Shown piece after piece: positions 24,516 to 32,673 of a DNA stretch of 40,654 bases. A model generated the notes under the pieces. The model was not told the origin of the DNA, did no database searches, and saw only the letters and a program-made list of their open reading frames with translations. Both the position numbers and the translations under genes were made by a program. Numbering within the stretch: position 1 is the first letter of the stretch; every line of letters begins with the position of its first letter. Origin of the DNA: Candidatus Aldehydirespirator catecholifindens. GTDB taxonomy: Bacteria; Actinomycetota; Acidimicrobiia; Acidimicrobiales; Aldehydirespiratoraceae. The stretch lies in contig JAPYNU010000082.1 in the NCBI GenBank assembly GCA_028283245.1, positions 1-40,654 of the forward strand. The letters are read 5' to 3'.

Positions 24516-27500
24516 GATGCCCCCTCGACTGGTTGTGCCGTTGCTTGCGCCGTTGCCTGATCCTGCTCACGATCAGGGTCGACAAGGTCCAAGTAGCTAG
24601 CCAGATCTGGGTCGCCTTGTTTGCGCTGCCAGTCGCGCCACTGGTCACGGGTGCCTAAACCGTCGGGATCGCAGTAGTCACACGACACCCACGGCTGCCC
24701 GCTGGGTTCATCAGGATGCAACGGAAATAAACCGTCGTTGATCCCGTCAATGATGGTATTGACGGCTTCGAGCACCTGTGGGCGAGCGTCATCGGTGGGG
24801 TAGCCGACGTCTTGGAACTGTCCCTTGGTCGAAACGAACCAGTAAGCACCATGACTGCTTGCGGCTTGCGAGATGTTGAGCAGCGTGCGGGCTGCTAGGC
24901 CATATAAGACGAGCTGGAGACGGCTGCCACCGAGTGTCGGATCATCAACGCTGAGCTTCTCGTATGACTTGGCGGAGCCTGTCTTGTAGTCGATTACTAG
25001 CAGGCCTCCGTCGAGGGTGTTGTCGATGCGGTCGATAGAGCCGCGAACGTTCACGAAGCGACCGTCGCTGATTTCGATGCTGACAGAACCGCGTTCGCTG
25101 CCTGGCAAACCGAAATCGAGTTCCGCTTTGGCGGGCTTCGAGTTGTAGAGCGTGCGCTGCTCGTCGTCGAATTCCAAGAAGCGGACAAGGTCTTCCGCGA
25201 TCTGGCGGCGGTCGTGCTGCCAGTAGAGCTGGCGTCCGACCAGCCCACGAGCGGCGAACTTGTCGCATTCTTGTGCGGCTAGTTCAAGCAGTCGAGCTTG
25301 TAGTCGTTCGGGCCAATGTTGTCTGGGTTCAGGCACAGCATCGTCGGCGATGGCTTCGCTGAGCCAAAGTTCGAGGATGCGATGCACGAGGCTGCCGCGT
25401 TCCAGCGGGGTGATGCGGTAGTCGTCGTCAGCATCGTCAACAGGATCTACCTTCAAGACGTAGCGCATGAAGTAGGCGTGAGGGCATCGCGCCCATAACT
25501 CCAGCCGCGAAGCCGAAACCGTAGTGCCGTCAATGTCGGGACGTGCCAAAGTCGCGCCTCGTAACTGGCCTGCCGACAGGTTGCCATCGAAGCGAGTCAA
25601 CTTTGACGACATGCGGGCTCGGCGCATTTCGATGCCTCGCCGTAGTTCCGGCCGAAGCCGCACTCCCGGTATCTGGTCGAGTTCGTTCCATCGGCTGGTG
25701 TCGCGGTTTTTGGAGTCGTGCCAGTCGAGCAGGCAGCGCGTGTCGTACTCTTGTGTATGCGCCGGGAAAGCTGTGCGACGCAGCCCAGCCACAAATGACG
25801 GCACCACTTCGGGTTCGCCCGCATAGTCGAGCAGCCAGCGGCTCGGTGAACGGTCAGCGGCTCGGCGTAGATCACCTCTGGGGCACAAAAGCAACGTTTC
25901 ATCTGCGGCGGCTAGCACGGCTACTAGCGCCCGATGATCATCGCCTGACCGGTCGCCTCGGGCAGGCAGATCATTACCAACGACACGCCGTTCGCGATCA
26001 GGCAACAGCGTGTCGTCGCTACGGTGAGCCGGGAAAGCACCCTCAGCCATGCCGCACACCACCGCAAGGTCGAGTTCCATGCCGACCGCCATACTCACCG
26101 GACCCACAAACACTCCCCAGCCCAAGCGTCCGTGCTGGCTTGACGAGGTCTCCATTTCGTGGCGCAAAGCTCGTCGGAACACTGCAACCGAGGCTGGCTC
26201 TCCCGTGCTGTCAAGCTCGCTCAGCCATTTAATGGCCTGATCGACGCGGCTGGCCATCTCACGTTCGTCGTCGGGCCAACTAGAGCGGGTTCTGCCTCCC
26301 AGGTATTTATGCACAAGGTCTTGGCACCACTTCGACATTTCCGCCCATGAACCCAGCGGTTTTGACGGGTTCAGGTCGCTGTGCAGCTCTGTTATGAAGC
26401 TGCGAAGTTCGTCGGCTCGCAGGGCACTGCGAAGCACGCTCTGTGTTCTCCACGACTGTTCTTCATCGCCTTGTAGTCGGTCGGCTTCGTCTCGGCGGTC
26501 AGCGGCGTAGCGTTCGAGCCGTTGCTGCCAACTGTCGATTCCTGCTTCAACTCTGGCTGCCCGAGCGATTCGCTCCCAAGCCGCTGTGGGAGCGCTCTGC
26601 CATTGGCTGCCGGTTGAAGCGCCGCCGGTTGTGTCGCCGCCAGCTGAAGCGCCGCCGGTTGTGTCGCCTGCAGCTTCGGTGCTTTGATGATCGGCTAGGC
26701 GCACACTGGTGGGCGCACCGGCCAGCCATGCCATCACAGACCGACGCGAGAAACCTCGGCCTTGTACTTTTGTGCTGGGCTCGCTGTCTGTAAGTGCCAG
26801 CATCTCCAGCAGCGACCGACCCAGAAGCGATGTCTCCACAGTGCGCACCGTTGATCCGCATCGTGGGATAGCTGCTGCGTCCAAAGCGTCGCTTAGCAGA
26901 CGGGCATACGGTGCGTCGAGCCCGTAGAGAATGGCGCATCGACCCAGTGGCGTGCCTTTGCGGGCTGCGTCAACCACGGCCCGTACTGCGTGTCGCACCT
27001 CGTCGTCAGCATCGGACAAGCTCACGGCCCGCACTCCGTCATCTGTTGGTCTGAGGGCGGATGGTTCTGGATGGGGTGCCGTTTGGGGAGCGGTCTGGTT
27101 TACGCCGAGTTGCTGCAAGCAAGCCCAGACGGCTGCGTCGGCATCTTGCGCCCCAGTGAGCCCTGCGATGATTTTGATGCCGATCGTCTCAGCCAAAGCA
27201 CGCAGCAGCAGCGTCTGGGTGCGAGTGAAGCTTTGCGGCAGAAACACGATCACCGGGCCAAGCTTTTGTTGTGCCTGATCAGGGTTGGCTCGCACCAGTT
27301 TTTCAGCAGCCTCAGCTAGTTGCGGCGAAGATGTAAACCCAGCAGCGTCAAGGTCAGAGGCCACCTGTCGATGAATTCGCACAACATCTCGAGCGCGCGG
27401 CGACTCGTGTGCGAGTTTCTTGAGTTGTGCGTCGGTTAGTTCCGATAATTCGCGGTGTGCTCGTGTGAGAGCCAGTTCAGTGGCGGGATGGTTTTCGACA

Positions 27501-27931
27501 CCGCGAAAGTGCCCAGGGTTTTCACGCAGCGCCAAACGAACCGTTGACGCGATGATTGCGCCGCTGGCACCTCGATGCTTTTTGGATGTCATGTTTGTGG
27601 CTGCGAGCCGCTCGGCGAGCCTGTGAACGGTGAGGCAAGCCACAGCAGCAATTCCGCTGCTCGCAGACCGTCGACCGTTCTGAGACCGCTGAAAGTCTTG
27701 AGATCGCTGCCCGTCTTGAGACCGCTGCCCGGCCAGCGCCCGCCGAGCAGCCAAGCCCACATAGTTGATCGGCACCACCACAGTCACCGGGGCCAAGCAG
27801 TCGCCAGCTTTGGCCTCGGCAACAGCGTCGGCCAGAGCCTGATGCGCAGGCGGCCCAAAAGCCGTGCGGATCAACTCGATTTTCGTGTAGCCCACCGGTT
27901 CATTCGCCCCGAATCTCAACTCACTTGCCAT
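24512..27931 (-). CDS. addB: AddB-type helicase-like/nuclease subunit
   Basis: A 1139-residue partner of the AddA-like protein. The N-terminal half resembles a UvrD-type fold without a functional Walker A, as in AddB. The C-terminal half has a RecB-type nuclease (GSLVHRILELW, GSIDRIDN, LLVIDYKTGSA). AddB proteins normally hold a [4Fe-4S] cluster through four cysteines, one before and three after the nuclease. Here the first (LWARCPHAYFMRY) and the C-x2-C pair (SCDYCDPDGLGTRDQW) are present, but the expected last cysteine is absent, with GT in its place. Two in-frame tandem repeats are visible (18-bp x3 near the N-terminus, 30-bp x2 in the middle). The gene starts at ATG 27931, with no gene in the 200 bases upstream. 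Confidence 0.82.
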   Translation of the reverse strand: MASELRFGANEPVGYTKIELIRTAFGPPAHQALADAVAEAKAGDCLAPVTVVVPINYVGLAARRALAGQRSQDGQRSQDFQRSQNGRRSASSGIAAVACLTVHRLAERLAATNMTSKKHRGASGAIIASTVRLALRENPGHFRGVENHPATELALTRAHRELSELTDAQLKKLAHESPRARDVVRIHRQVASDLDAAGFTSSPQLAEAAEKLVRANPDQAQQKLGPVIVFLPQSFTRTQTLLLRALAETIGIKIIAGLTGAQDADAAVWACLQQLGVNQTAPQTAPHPEPSALRPTDDGVRAVSLSDADDEVRHAVRAVVDAARKGTPLGRCAILYGLDAPYARLLSDALDAAAIPRCGSTVRTVETSLLGRSLLEMLALTDSEPSTKVQGRGFSRRSVMAWLAGAPTSVRLADHQSTEAAGDTTGGASAGGDTTGGASTGSQWQSAPTAAWERIARAARVEAGIDSWQQRLERYAADRRDEADRLQGDEEQSWRTQSVLRSALRADELRSFITELHSDLNPSKPLGSWAEMSKWCQDLVHKYLGGRTRSSWPDDEREMASRVDQAIKWLSELDSTGEPASVAVFRRALRHEMETSSSQHGRLGWGVFVGPVSMAVGMELDLAVVCGMAEGAFPAHRSDDTLLPDRERRVVGNDLPARGDRSGDDHRALVAVLAAADETLLLCPRGDLRRAADRSPSRWLLDYAGEPEVVPSFVAGLRRTAFPAHTQEYDTRCLLDWHDSKNRDTSRWNELDQIPGVRLRPELRRGIEMRRARMSSKLTRFDGNLSAGQLRGATLARPDIDGTTVSASRLELWARCPHAYFMRYVLKVDPVDDADDDYRITPLERGSLVHRILELWLSEAIADDAVPEPRQHWPERLQARLLELAAQECDKFAARGLVGRQLYWQHDRRQIAEDLVRFLEFDDEQRTLYNSKPAKAELDFGLPGSERGSVSIEISDGRFVNVRGSIDRIDNTLDGGLLVIDYKTGSAKSYEKLSVDDPTLGGSRLQLVLYGLAARTLLNISQAASSHGAYWFVSTKGQFQDVGYPTDDARPQVLEAVNTIIDGINDGLFPLHPDEPSGQPWVSCDYCDPDGLGTRDQWRDWQRKQGDPDLASYLDLVDPDREQDQATAQATAQPVEGAS
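26615..26674. repeat. Two 30-bp tandem repeats in the AddB-like gene
   Basis: Units 26615-26644 and 26645-26674 differ at very few positions. They encode GDTTGGASAG and GDTTGGASTG in frame, a flexible Gly/Thr linker insertion. Confidence 0.85.
27681..27734. repeat. Three 18-bp tandem repeats near the N-terminus of the AddB-like gene
   Basis: Units at 27681, 27699 and 27717 share TGAGA(C/T)CGCTG. They encode repeats of the form RSQ(D/N)(G/F)(Q/R) in frame, giving a polar surface insertion. Confidence 0.8.
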
Positions 27932-28130
27932 ACCCGCACCCTACGCCAGCCCTACGACATCGTCCTGTGCCAGTGTGCAGAAGTGCGCCTCCCGATCCAG
28001 AAGACACAGCAATATCGCTTGCAAGGTGGGATGCTGATCTGCGCTTACTGCTTGAGACGGATCAAAAATGAAAGTTGTCACAGTCTATCAATGAAGCCAT
28101 TATTTCTATTAAAGTTCTTGATGTTCTAAC

Positions 28131-28921
28131 TTAATTTTTAGTAGCAGATCTGTGGTCATCTAGACGAGTTAATCCTTGTGCGATCAAATTCTTAGCGGCA
28201 GTTCTAATCTCAATACCGGACTCATCACTATATGCTAATAATCGATCAAACGACTCTACTTCGTCGGCCTGCCATACAAGTTCAAGGCGTCTTGTAGGCA
28301 ATGTAGCAATATGCTCGTAGGGTTGATCTGGACCAGCCCAATAGCATTTTTCACATATGGAATCTTGACGCTCAGCCCAGTTAGGGCAGCTCTCACATGC
28401 CCATGACTTGACCCGATTCATAGCAGCACTTACAGGCATGAAGTCTCTAACATTGAATGGACGCATCGGATCACCTGATACGTGAAATGGAATTCGATGA
28501 TCAATCTGAAGTTCGTCTGATTCAAAAACAATTCCAGTAAAAATATCTCTTTGGCCGTAGTGATTGAGTACATCTTGTCTGAATTGTTTGGAGATGGATA
28601 GCCGTTCATGAGCTGTCATATCAAGAGCTATCGGGAGATCTGGGAATCGGTAGTGAGCGACTTGCTTACCGTCTACCTCTTTCATCACAGTCTCGAGTGG
28701 AATGCCTCGATCTCTTACATCTCGAGCTGCTCGAGGAGGGTGATCGTAACCGAGTGCTGCGAGAGTTGTTGTCGTCACGTAGCCGTGAACTAATATTTCT
28801 TCTACTACACGTCTATTTCTTCTACTACACGTCGGCTGCGTCCAGATGTGCGATCTAATATTTGCTTGATGGTGGCTTGATCAAGGTCTGCCTTGGATGG
28901 GCCAATTTCAGAACTAGACAC
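28131..28921 (-). pseudogene. HNH restriction endonuclease, frameshifted by a 20-bp tandem duplication
   Basis: Reading starts at GTG 28921, five bases after the methylase stop, and gives SSSEIGPSKADLDQATIKQ then GRSRRVVEEI. An exact second copy of 20 bases then forces a stop after 38 residues. Removing one copy joins this start to the long downstream frame without any other change, giving 256 residues (EEILVHGYVTTTTLAALG...). The downstream part has an HNH-like core (LQIDHRIPFHVSGD, FNVRDFMPVSAAMNRVKSW) and a Cys4 zinc site (CESC...CEKC). It lies directly after a Dam-type methylase, so it is the expected cognate type II nuclease. As sequenced it is probably inactive, although a GTG at 28778 could still start a 215-residue form. 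The sequence is AT-rich, suggesting acquisition. Confidence 0.8.
28794..28833. repeat. Exact 20-bp tandem duplication in the HNH endonuclease gene
   Basis: Copies 28794-28813 and 28814-28833 are identical (TATTTCTTCTACTACACGTC on the plus strand). Twenty is not a multiple of three. Frame check: the start at 28921 is 1 modulo 3 and the main frame is 2 modulo 3; deletion of 20 bases makes them agree. Confidence 0.95.
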
Positions 28922-28926
28922 GGCTA

Positions 28927-29832
28927 TCAGGGGGATAGTAGCAGTTGTTTAGTAGTGTCTTTTGTGCAGGACATTCTACCGAGTAGATGAGGTGAAATGT
29001 AGAGTGATTCGGTTGTGTGTTCTGTGCGCCCTAGTAGCGTAGCGGCTGTAGATCGACCAGCATATAATTCCATGCGGTGAAGTCCCAATTCAGATGGAAG
29101 TGGTGGCCCATACGTCTTGGTACCGGTCTGGCCATCATAGGATAATACAAATGGAACTCGCATATCTATCAGGTCCGCCAAGAAGCACTCAAACTCTGAG
29201 CGGACAACCGTACATGCGTAACGGGAGTCTCTCGTTGAAGATACGCCCTGATAGGGAGGATCCATATACCAGACTTGACCTTTTTCATAGAGTGCAGGCA
29301 TTGCGCGATAGTCAATAGCTGTAATACGAGTCCGGCCTCGCAGAGCATTGGATATAGCTGAGATTCGTTTCGCCACTATATGAGGTTGCGTCCCGAGCCT
29401 TCTATTGTCGGAGCTTTGATTGAAGTGCCCCATTGAGTTGTAACGAACGGCACCCTTCACAGCTCGGGAGAGCAGATAAAAAAGATCAGCAGAATTGTGA
29501 TCCTCATTGAATCTATTTCGAATCGTTATATAGAAACCTTGTGGATCAGATTTCTGAGCATGCCATAGTTCTGAATAGTCTTGGACAAGGCGATTAGGCT
29601 CTTCAAGAATCACACGCCACAGATCCGCAAGAGGCTTATTCTTGTCGTTGATCCAGTAGCATCCCGCAAGACGATCTATCGCTGCACGAACAGAAACAGC
29701 GGCAGAACCTGCGAACGGTTCTACCAGTTCTGAGTCCCTGGACAGCTGGAGCCGCTGGATGATCACTGGTGCAATCAGACGCTTTGAGCCCTGATACTGA
29801 AATGGTTGCAACATTGAGTTCGCCTTCTGCAT
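28927..29832 (-). CDS. Type II N6-adenine DNA methyltransferase (Dam/D12 class)
   Basis: A 301-residue D12-class enzyme with the alpha-group motif order: motif X LQPFQYQGSKR at the N-terminus, motif I LVEPFAGSAAVS for S-adenosylmethionine, and motif IV VWYMDPPYQG with the catalytic DPPY. It methylates adenine in an unknown recognition sequence. The HNH nuclease gene begins five bases after its stop, so the pair is a type II restriction-modification system with the methylase first. Start ATG 29832 has AAGAAGGG just upstream. The gene is AT-rich compared with its neighbours, and the methylase is intact while the nuclease is disrupted, leaving a protective but non-cutting state. Confidence 0.9.
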   Translation of the reverse strand: MQKANSMLQPFQYQGSKRLIAPVIIQRLQLSRDSELVEPFAGSAAVSVRAAIDRLAGCYWINDKNKPLADLWRVILEEPNRLVQDYSELWHAQKSDPQGFYITIRNRFNEDHNSADLFYLLSRAVKGAVRYNSMGHFNQSSDNRRLGTQPHIVAKRISAISNALRGRTRITAIDYRAMPALYEKGQVWYMDPPYQGVSSTRDSRYACTVVRSEFECFLADLIDMRVPFVLSYDGQTGTKTYGPPLPSELGLHRMELYAGRSTAATLLGRTEHTTESLYISPHLLGRMSCTKDTTKQLLLSP

Positions 29833-29906
29833 GACCCTTCTTAGTTAGATTCGCGTTCTTCATCCGAAGTGTGAATGAGCTTTGTCCGCGAGACTACACG
29901 CAGGGT

Positions 29907-29982
29907 AGGACACGTCTCAGGAATCCCGAACATCCTCTTGGCGGCGGCTGCCGCTGAGCGCAGGTGGCAGCGCTCGTGTCCT
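29907..29982. other. Nested inverted repeats between the oxygenase and methylase genes
   Basis: AGGACACG (29907-29914) pairs with CGTGTCCT (29975-29982), and inside it GCTGCC (29947-29952) pairs with GGCAGC (29966-29971). This lies just after the oxygenase stop on the minus strand and before the methylase. It could be a transcript-end structure or a regulator site; there is no T tract. Confidence 0.3.
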
Positions 29983-29998
29983 GTCTGGTGGGTGGGGT

Positions 29999-31015
29999 TT
30001 AGTGGTAGTGGGTTTTCTTGATCATTTGGCGGATCCACTCGCCTGAGGTGACCGGCTCATGGTGGGGAGGATCATCAGCCGAAGCACAAGTCGGGATGCA
30101 CTCAATAACAGCGTCGTAGGCGGGCTGATGAAAGAACGCAACCGAGATGCGGCTGCCGACGGCCTGCTCGTGGACTACCACCCGATGCTGAGTCGATACC
30201 CAGCGATCATTAGTCCAAGCAGCCATCAGATCACCGAGGTTCACCACCAGAGAGCCCGCAACCGATGGGACATCCGTCCAGGCACCTTCCGGTGACAGAA
30301 CTTGCAGTCCCGGTTGGCTGTCGTGGTGCAGGATCGTCAAGCTTCCCCAGTCGGTGTGGGAGCCTCGCCGGTACTGTCCAGGCAGCGGAGGCGCTTGCAG
30401 TTCTGGATAGTGAAGCACGGTAAGGCCGGTGATGTGCTCGGCGATCTTGTCATCGAACCAGTGCTCATCCAGATTCAACGCCAGCGCCATCAGCCGCATC
30501 AGGTCGGTGGCCAAAGCCTCCAGCACCGCATAACAGTCGTTGAGAGCTTCCCTGAAACCTGGAGCCTGCTTTGGATCAGGCCACACGTTGGGAGCAAAGA
30601 AATCCGCTCGACCGTCACCGGCTACGGCATGTGAACCGGCCCGAACCGCGTCGGCAGGATCATCGAAGCGGCTCACAGAGAAAGCTTCAGCCAAGTCTGG
30701 GGGAGTCACCTCGTCATGGGCTAGCGCCAGCGCCGAACTACGTAACGGCACATAACCCAAACGGTTTTGATCATGGCGCACCCAAGACATCTTCACTTGC
30801 AGCGGCAGCGCGAACAGTTGCCGCGAAACGAAATCCACCCTCTGTAGTAGTTCTGCCGAGATGCCGTGGCCGGTAATCAGCAGAAAACCGACATCTTCAC
30901 ACGCCTGCCGAATGGCATCCACAGCCTCGTCTCGCCGAATACCCGGCTCGAAAGCACCAGACAGATCCACCAGTGGCACCCGAGCCGACATTGATGCAGA
31001 AGAGGTCATGCTCAT
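29999..31015 (-). CDS. 2-oxoglutarate/Fe(II)-dependent oxygenase, isopenicillin N synthase-like
   Basis: A 338-residue member of the isopenicillin N synthase-like family. The N-terminal module (VPLVDLSGAF, CEDVGFLLITGHGI) precedes a jelly-roll core with iron ligands His220 and Asp222 (SHTDWGSLTILHHD) and His277 (TQHRVVV), and the co-substrate pair Arg289/Ser291 (SRISVAFFHQP). Such enzymes hydroxylate or oxidise small molecules; the substrate cannot be inferred. ATG 31015 overlaps the stop of the upstream gene by four bases; ATG 31009 and 30991 are alternatives. It is transcribed away from the repeat array in front of the upstream small gene. Confidence 0.88.
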   Translation of the reverse strand: MSMTSSASMSARVPLVDLSGAFEPGIRRDEAVDAIRQACEDVGFLLITGHGISAELLQRVDFVSRQLFALPLQVKMSWVRHDQNRLGYVPLRSSALALAHDEVTPPDLAEAFSVSRFDDPADAVRAGSHAVAGDGRADFFAPNVWPDPKQAPGFREALNDCYAVLEALATDLMRLMALALNLDEHWFDDKIAEHITGLTVLHYPELQAPPLPGQYRRGSHTDWGSLTILHHDSQPGLQVLSPEGAWTDVPSVAGSLVVNLGDLMAAWTNDRWVSTQHRVVVHEQAVGSRISVAFFHQPAYDAVIECIPTCASADDPPHHEPVTSGEWIRQMIKKTHYH

Positions 31016-31407
31016 GGAAAGAGGGCGCTGAATGCGGTCCAGATCAGCCACAGGCCAACGACGATGAAAGGCCCTGGTATGGCGATGAACACGATCCACG
31101 TCAGAGAGCGCACCCAGCCGGGACGATCAGCGAAACGGCGCTGATGAAAGGCTGCGTCGAGGCGTTCAGCTTCCAGATCGGGCTGCTCAAGCCCCAGCAG
31201 GTCGGCGGCCACCTCAGCGACCTCCACCCGAACCACCAGCAAAGCCAGCCGGTGAGTCATGTGATGCGGTGCCACTTCGCTGGCTGGATCAACTAGCACG
31301 GTGGCTTCATATCCCGCCTCATGCAGGCGCGCTGCGGCTACATCAGCCTCGAAACGACTGGGATACTCAGCGATGGCGACCATACCCGGCAGCGGTCTCA
31401 TCCTCAT
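31012..31407 (-). CDS. DUF2007-like protein with C-terminal membrane segment
   Basis: About 131 residues. The N-terminal part VAIAEYPSRFEADVAAARL...GYEATVLVD resembles DUF2007 domains, which are small ferredoxin-like modules of unclear signalling role. A membrane segment lies at the C-terminus (WIVFIAIPGPFIVVGLWLIW). Starts at 31407, 31401 and 31383 are all possible; 31425 is less likely because it falls inside the first unit of an intergenic tandem repeat. Its stop overlaps the oxygenase start by four bases, so the two are probably coexpressed. Confidence 0.65.
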   Translation of the reverse strand: MRMRPLPGMVAIAEYPSRFEADVAAARLHEAGYEATVLVDPASEVAPHHMTHRLALLVVRVEVAEVAADLLGLEQPDLEAERLDAAFHQRRFADRPGWVRSLTWIVFIAIPGPFIVVGLWLIWTAFSALFP

Positions 31408-31410
31408 AGC

Positions 31411-31586
31411 GTGCCCGATTCGCATCGGATTTGTGCCCGAGGCGCGTCAGGTTTGTGCCCGACAGGCGCTGGATTTGTATCCGACAGGTGCTGGATCCGT
31501 GCCCGAGGTGCGTCGGGTCCATCCTCGGAGTGCGTCAGGTTCGTGCCCGAGGTGCGTCGGTTCCGTGCCCGAGACACGCCTCACCT
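31411..31586. repeat. Array B: eight degenerate 22-bp tandem repeats between divergent genes
   Basis: Units start at 31411, 31433, 31455, 31477, 31499, 31521, 31543 and 31565, with a partial ninth at 31587. Most read GTGCCCGA-N4-GC(G/A)TC-N5. The best unit contains an inverted repeat, CCCGA (31502-31506) and TCGGG (31513-31517), as a dimeric regulator site would. The array lies between the DUF2007-like gene (minus) and the ABC transporter (plus). Its unit count and GTGC-N7-GC(A/G)T skeleton match array A at 4387-4570. Confidence 0.85.
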
Positions 31587-31665
31587 GTGCTTGAGCGCAG
31601 GAGCATTGCGAGGCATTGCAGAGGCGGCGCAGAGGCTGCGGGGTCAGCGAGTAGTGTTCGCGACT

Positions 31666-32673
31666 GTGAACACCGCAGTGGCCGTAGATCGGCTTGTCAA
31701 AGATTACGGCTCGGCCCGAGCAGTTGACGGAGTGAGTTTCGAGGTCGCCCGCGGCGAAGTGTTCGCCCTGCTTGGCCCCAACGGCGCTGGCAAATCCAGC
31801 ATCGTTGAGATACTAGAAGGTCACCGTAAACGCACTTCGGGCACTGTGTGCGTGCTCGACACCGACCCAGAAACCGCAGGCAGCGACTTCCGTGAACGGA
31901 TCGGCATCGTTTTGCAATCGTCGGGGATCGACCCAGAGTTGACGGTGCGTGAGGCGATCAACTTCTACGGCGCCTCCTACCAAAACCCGACAGCAACCAA
32001 CGAACTAATCGAACTAGTGGAACTGCAAGACAAAGCCGATTCGCGTATTTCCACATTGTCGGGGGGGCAGCAGCGTCGCATTGACCTAGCGCTGGGGCTT
32101 GTAGGCGACCCCGAAGTGGTGTTCCTAGATGAACCGACCACCGGTTTCGACCCGGCTGCTCGGCGTCGAGGCTGGAAACTTGTTGAAAGGCTCGCCTCGC
32201 AGCAGCGAGCCGTGCTTTTGACCACCCACTACCTTGATGAGGCTGAAGCTCTGGCGGATCGTGTGGCCGTGCTGGCCAAAGGCCGCATCGTCGCTGAAGG
32301 CACACCGGCGCAACTGCGGGCTCGTGCCGGATCGGCTCTGATCTCATTTGTGCTGCCAGATCACATCGACACGGTTGCCGATCTTCTGGCACCGCTGTCT
32401 GGTGAGATCGTTGGCAGGCAGAGCAGTGTGCAGATCACAACTGACACACCGACTGCCGATCTTGCTCACCTGACCGGCTGGGCGCATCAGCGTGGCCTAG
32501 AACTAGAAGGATTGACTGTCACCAAACCAAGTCTTGAAGACGTGTATCTGGGACTCGTCGGTGATGGCGACGACGGCGGCCGAGTTGATGCAGTTGACGC
32601 GGTTGATCTGGTTGATGAGACGCTTGATCAAAGCGGATCCGACTTGACCAACGAAGGCGAAGGTGTTTCGTGA
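31666..32673 (+). CDS. DrrA-type ABC transporter ATP-binding protein
   Basis: A 335-residue ABC ATPase with a C-terminal extension, as in the DrrA/daunorubicin-resistance group. Walker A is LLGPNGAGKSS (about 36-46), Q-loop LQSSGID, signature LSGGQQRR, Walker B VVFLDEPTTG, switch His in TTHYLDEAEAL. The C-terminus is Asp/Val-rich and probably disordered. Starts GTG 31666 or GTG 31654 are both possible; neither has a strong ribosome-binding site. The permease starts within the stop codon (GTGA), making an exporter pair. Array B lies just upstream and is a candidate control region. Confidence 0.88.
   Translation: MNTAVAVDRLVKDYGSARAVDGVSFEVARGEVFALLGPNGAGKSSIVEILEGHRKRTSGTVCVLDTDPETAGSDFRERIGIVLQSSGIDPELTVREAINFYGASYQNPTATNELIELVELQDKADSRISTLSGGQQRRIDLALGLVGDPEVVFLDEPTTGFDPAARRRGWKLVERLASQQRAVLLTTHYLDEAEALADRVAVLAKGRIVAEGTPAQLRARAGSALISFVLPDHIDTVADLLAPLSGEIVGRQSSVQITTDTPTADLAHLTGWAHQRGLELEGLTVTKPSLEDVYLGLVGDGDDGGRVDAVDAVDLVDETLDQSGSDLTNEGEGVS

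Noticed and set aside
29907-29982. Intrinsic terminator or riboswitch
   Set aside because: The inverted repeats are real but there is no T tract, and no known riboswitch core is recognisable; kept only as an inverted repeat.
31321-31665. N-terminal extension of the DrrA-type ATPase through array B
   Set aside because: The in-frame extension is made of 22-bp repeats and lacks conserved sequence; the ABC domain starts normally after GTG 31666.
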